Both the position numbers and the translations under genes were made by a program. From contig JAGDBT010000123.1 of assembly GCA_017958895.1 (NCBI GenBank), positions 1 through 14,891 of the forward strand: DNA of 14,891 nucleotides. The letters run 5' to 3'. The stretch is from Alphaproteobacteria bacterium (GTDB lineage Bacteria; Pseudomonadota; Alphaproteobacteria; RF32; CAG-239). Each line of letters opens with the position of its first letter. Positions within the stretch are counted from its first letter, which is position 1. Below are positions 13,882 to 14,891 of the stretch, piece by piece. The notes beneath the pieces are model-generated. The model was not told where the DNA came from. It was given only the letters and a program-made list of their open reading frames with translations, and made no database searches.

Positions 13882-14850
13882 ATGGTTAAAACTCTTTGGT
13901 CGCTTATGGATAATCGCCGCGGCAGTGTCGGACAGGCTTTGGGAATTATCGGCGCTCTTGATGCCAAAGATTTTCAAATTACGGAAAAAAACCTTGTTTA
14001 TAATCGATTCGCCGCCTTACCTAACTGGTTGCGCGGCCGCAGTTTGTTCGGACTTACCTCTGAATCGCAAAAATTAATTTCCGCTCCGTATCCGGATTAT
14101 GTTATATCAATCAGTCGCCGGACGGCTCCGGTTGCCCGTTATATCAAAAAAATGTCTCCGAAAACCAAACTCATTCAGCTTATGCACCCGGGAAACACCG
14201 GTCTGGAAGATTTTGATTTGGTAATAGTGCCGGAACATGACAGAAATAAAAAACACACAGCTAATGTTCGCTATATAATCGGTTGTCCGCATCGTATTAC
14301 TCCGCAATATCTCTCTGTCGCCAAAGAAAAATGGCAGGATAAATTTGCCGAGTTGCCTAAGCCGCTTACGGCCGTAATTGTCGGCGGTGCCATAAAAAAG
14401 AAACCTTTTACCGAGGAAAACGCTTTGGCTCTCGGTGAAGCAATCAAAGGTTTTAAGCAAAAAACCGGCGGCTCTATTTTAATTACCACCTCACGTCGTA
14501 CCGGCAGCGAAGCCGAAAAGATAATTATGGATGCCCTGAAAGATATTCCGCAATACACTTTCCTGTGGGGTGATACAAGTGATAACCCTTATGAAGGTTT
14601 TTTGGCTTGTGCCGATAATATAATCGTTACGGCCGATTCCGTTTCTATGTGTTGTGAGGCAACCGGCACCGGCAAACCGGTTTATTTATTTGTAGGCAAT
14701 TGGCTGACGCCGAAACACTATCGTTTTGCCGATTCTTTATTGAAAAACAAGTGTGCCGTACTGCTCGGAGAGGCTGAAAACACTTCTTTCACGCCACAAA
14801 AAAGCTTAAATGCCGCCGCCGAAATTGCCGAAATGATAAAAAATCTTTAA
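13882..14850 (+). CDS. ELM1-family (DUF1022) protein
   Basis: The product is 322 residues and covers the whole family. It begins VKTLWSLMDNRRGSVGQALGI, the typical ELM1 opening (W-D-R-G-N-Q-like), followed by PYPDYVISISRRTAPVARYIKK, LIQLMHPGN, FDLVIVPEHD, AVIVGGAIKKKPF, ILITTSRRTG, FLWGDTSDNPYEGFLACADNIIVTADSVSMCCEA and TGKPVYLF, which are the conserved blocks of COG3660. The fold resembles GT-B glycosyltransferases (two Rossmann-like halves with a late D-S-x-S-M-x-E motif). The plant homologue ELM1 acts in mitochondrial fission; the bacterial role is not established, though a nucleotide-sugar glycosyltransferase activity is plausible. A GTG at 13867 gives a longer frame, but GGAG at 13871-13874 lies 7 bases before the ATG at 13882, so I use the ATG. 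The stop overlaps the end of the convergent permease gene. Confidence 0.9.
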   Translation: MVKTLWSLMDNRRGSVGQALGIIGALDAKDFQITEKNLVYNRFAALPNWLRGRSLFGLTSESQKLISAPYPDYVISISRRTAPVARYIKKMSPKTKLIQLMHPGNTGLEDFDLVIVPEHDRNKKHTANVRYIIGCPHRITPQYLSVAKEKWQDKFAELPKPLTAVIVGGAIKKKPFTEENALALGEAIKGFKQKTGGSILITTSRRTGSEAEKIIMDALKDIPQYTFLWGDTSDNPYEGFLACADNIIVTADSVSMCCEATGTGKPVYLFVGNWLTPKHYRFADSLLKNKCAVLLGEAENTSFTPQKSLNAAAEIAEMIKNL

Positions 14851-14891
14851 TCAAAATTTATGCGCGGATCAACCAGAGAATAGGTTATATC
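14847..14891 (-). CDS. C-terminal tail of an ABC transporter permease, truncated by window edge
   Basis: The last 14 codons on the minus strand read DITYSLVDPRINFD followed by TAA. The pattern D-x-x-Y-x-x-x-DPRI at the extreme C-terminus, after the last membrane helix, is typical of binding-protein-dependent permeases of the peptide/microcin type (DppB/OppB/YejB). The fragment is very short, so the substrate and exact subunit cannot be named. It converges on the ELM1-like gene and overlaps its stop codon by 4 bases, with no room for a terminator. Confidence 0.55.
   Translation of the reverse strand, partial: DITYSLVDPRINFD

Noticed and set aside
1..14891. CRISPR arrays, tRNA/rRNA genes, insertion sequences, prophage or toxin-antitoxin modules
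   Set aside because: I saw no regularly spaced repeats, no cloverleaf-like sequences, no transposase or integrase and no target duplications.

Overview
The window reads as chromosomal DNA of a low-GC (AT-rich) alphaproteobacterium. The evidence for this is an ELM1-type (DUF1022/COG3660) protein, a family I know mainly from alphaproteobacteria and plant mitochondria, a secA gene divergent from a parvulin foldase (an arrangement common in alphaproteobacteria), and SecA with the C-terminal zinc/SecB-binding tail. Two pilin-like proteins and several small exported proteins resemble what I recall of uncultured gut Rhodospirillales/RF32-type genomes, but that finer placement is inference. The organism has a diderm envelope, shown by a beta-barrel protein, lipoproteins and a periplasmic PPIase. 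Coding density is very high: there is no gap above 150 bases and no RNA gene, transposon, CRISPR array or long repeat.

Layout. Bases 1-137 (-) hold the N-terminus of a type IV pilin-like protein cut by the window edge. Bases 269-1320 (+) hold a two-gene unit: a small outer-membrane beta-barrel protein and a membrane-anchored protein with six periplasmic cysteines. Bases 6818 down to 1330 (-) form a tightly packed run: serS, an HD-domain nucleotidase-like gene, a membrane-anchored protein that I read as a degenerate MEMO + AMMECR1 fusion, an M49-related zinc metallopeptidase, a multi-pass membrane protein and a 55-residue lipoprotein. A promoter is visible ahead of serS; genes overlap or lie 10-14 bases apart, except for a 51-base gap after the HD gene. 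Bases 10358 down to 6932 (-) hold secA followed after one base by a pilin-like protein without a recognisable prepilin cleavage site. Bases 10503-11348 (+) hold the divergent parvulin PPIase, ending in a strong bidirectional terminator. Bases 12862 down to 11394 (-) hold a class-B DnaJ/CbpA-like co-chaperone overlapping a DUF1349 gene. Bases 13792 down to 12901 (-) hold two small exported proteins; the second has an extended -10 promoter followed by a 16-base palindrome. Bases 13882-14850 (+) hold the ELM1-like gene, and a minus-strand ABC-transporter permease tail enters from the right edge and overlaps its stop.

Functional reading. Much of the window concerns protein export and folding (SecA, parvulin, DnaJ-like) and envelope proteins of unknown role. 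The most unusual items are the MEMO/AMMECR1 fusion, which keeps the fold signatures but has lost the metal-ligand and LRGCIG residues and has gained a membrane anchor, overlapped with a metallopeptidase gene; and the pilin-fold protein coupled to secA.
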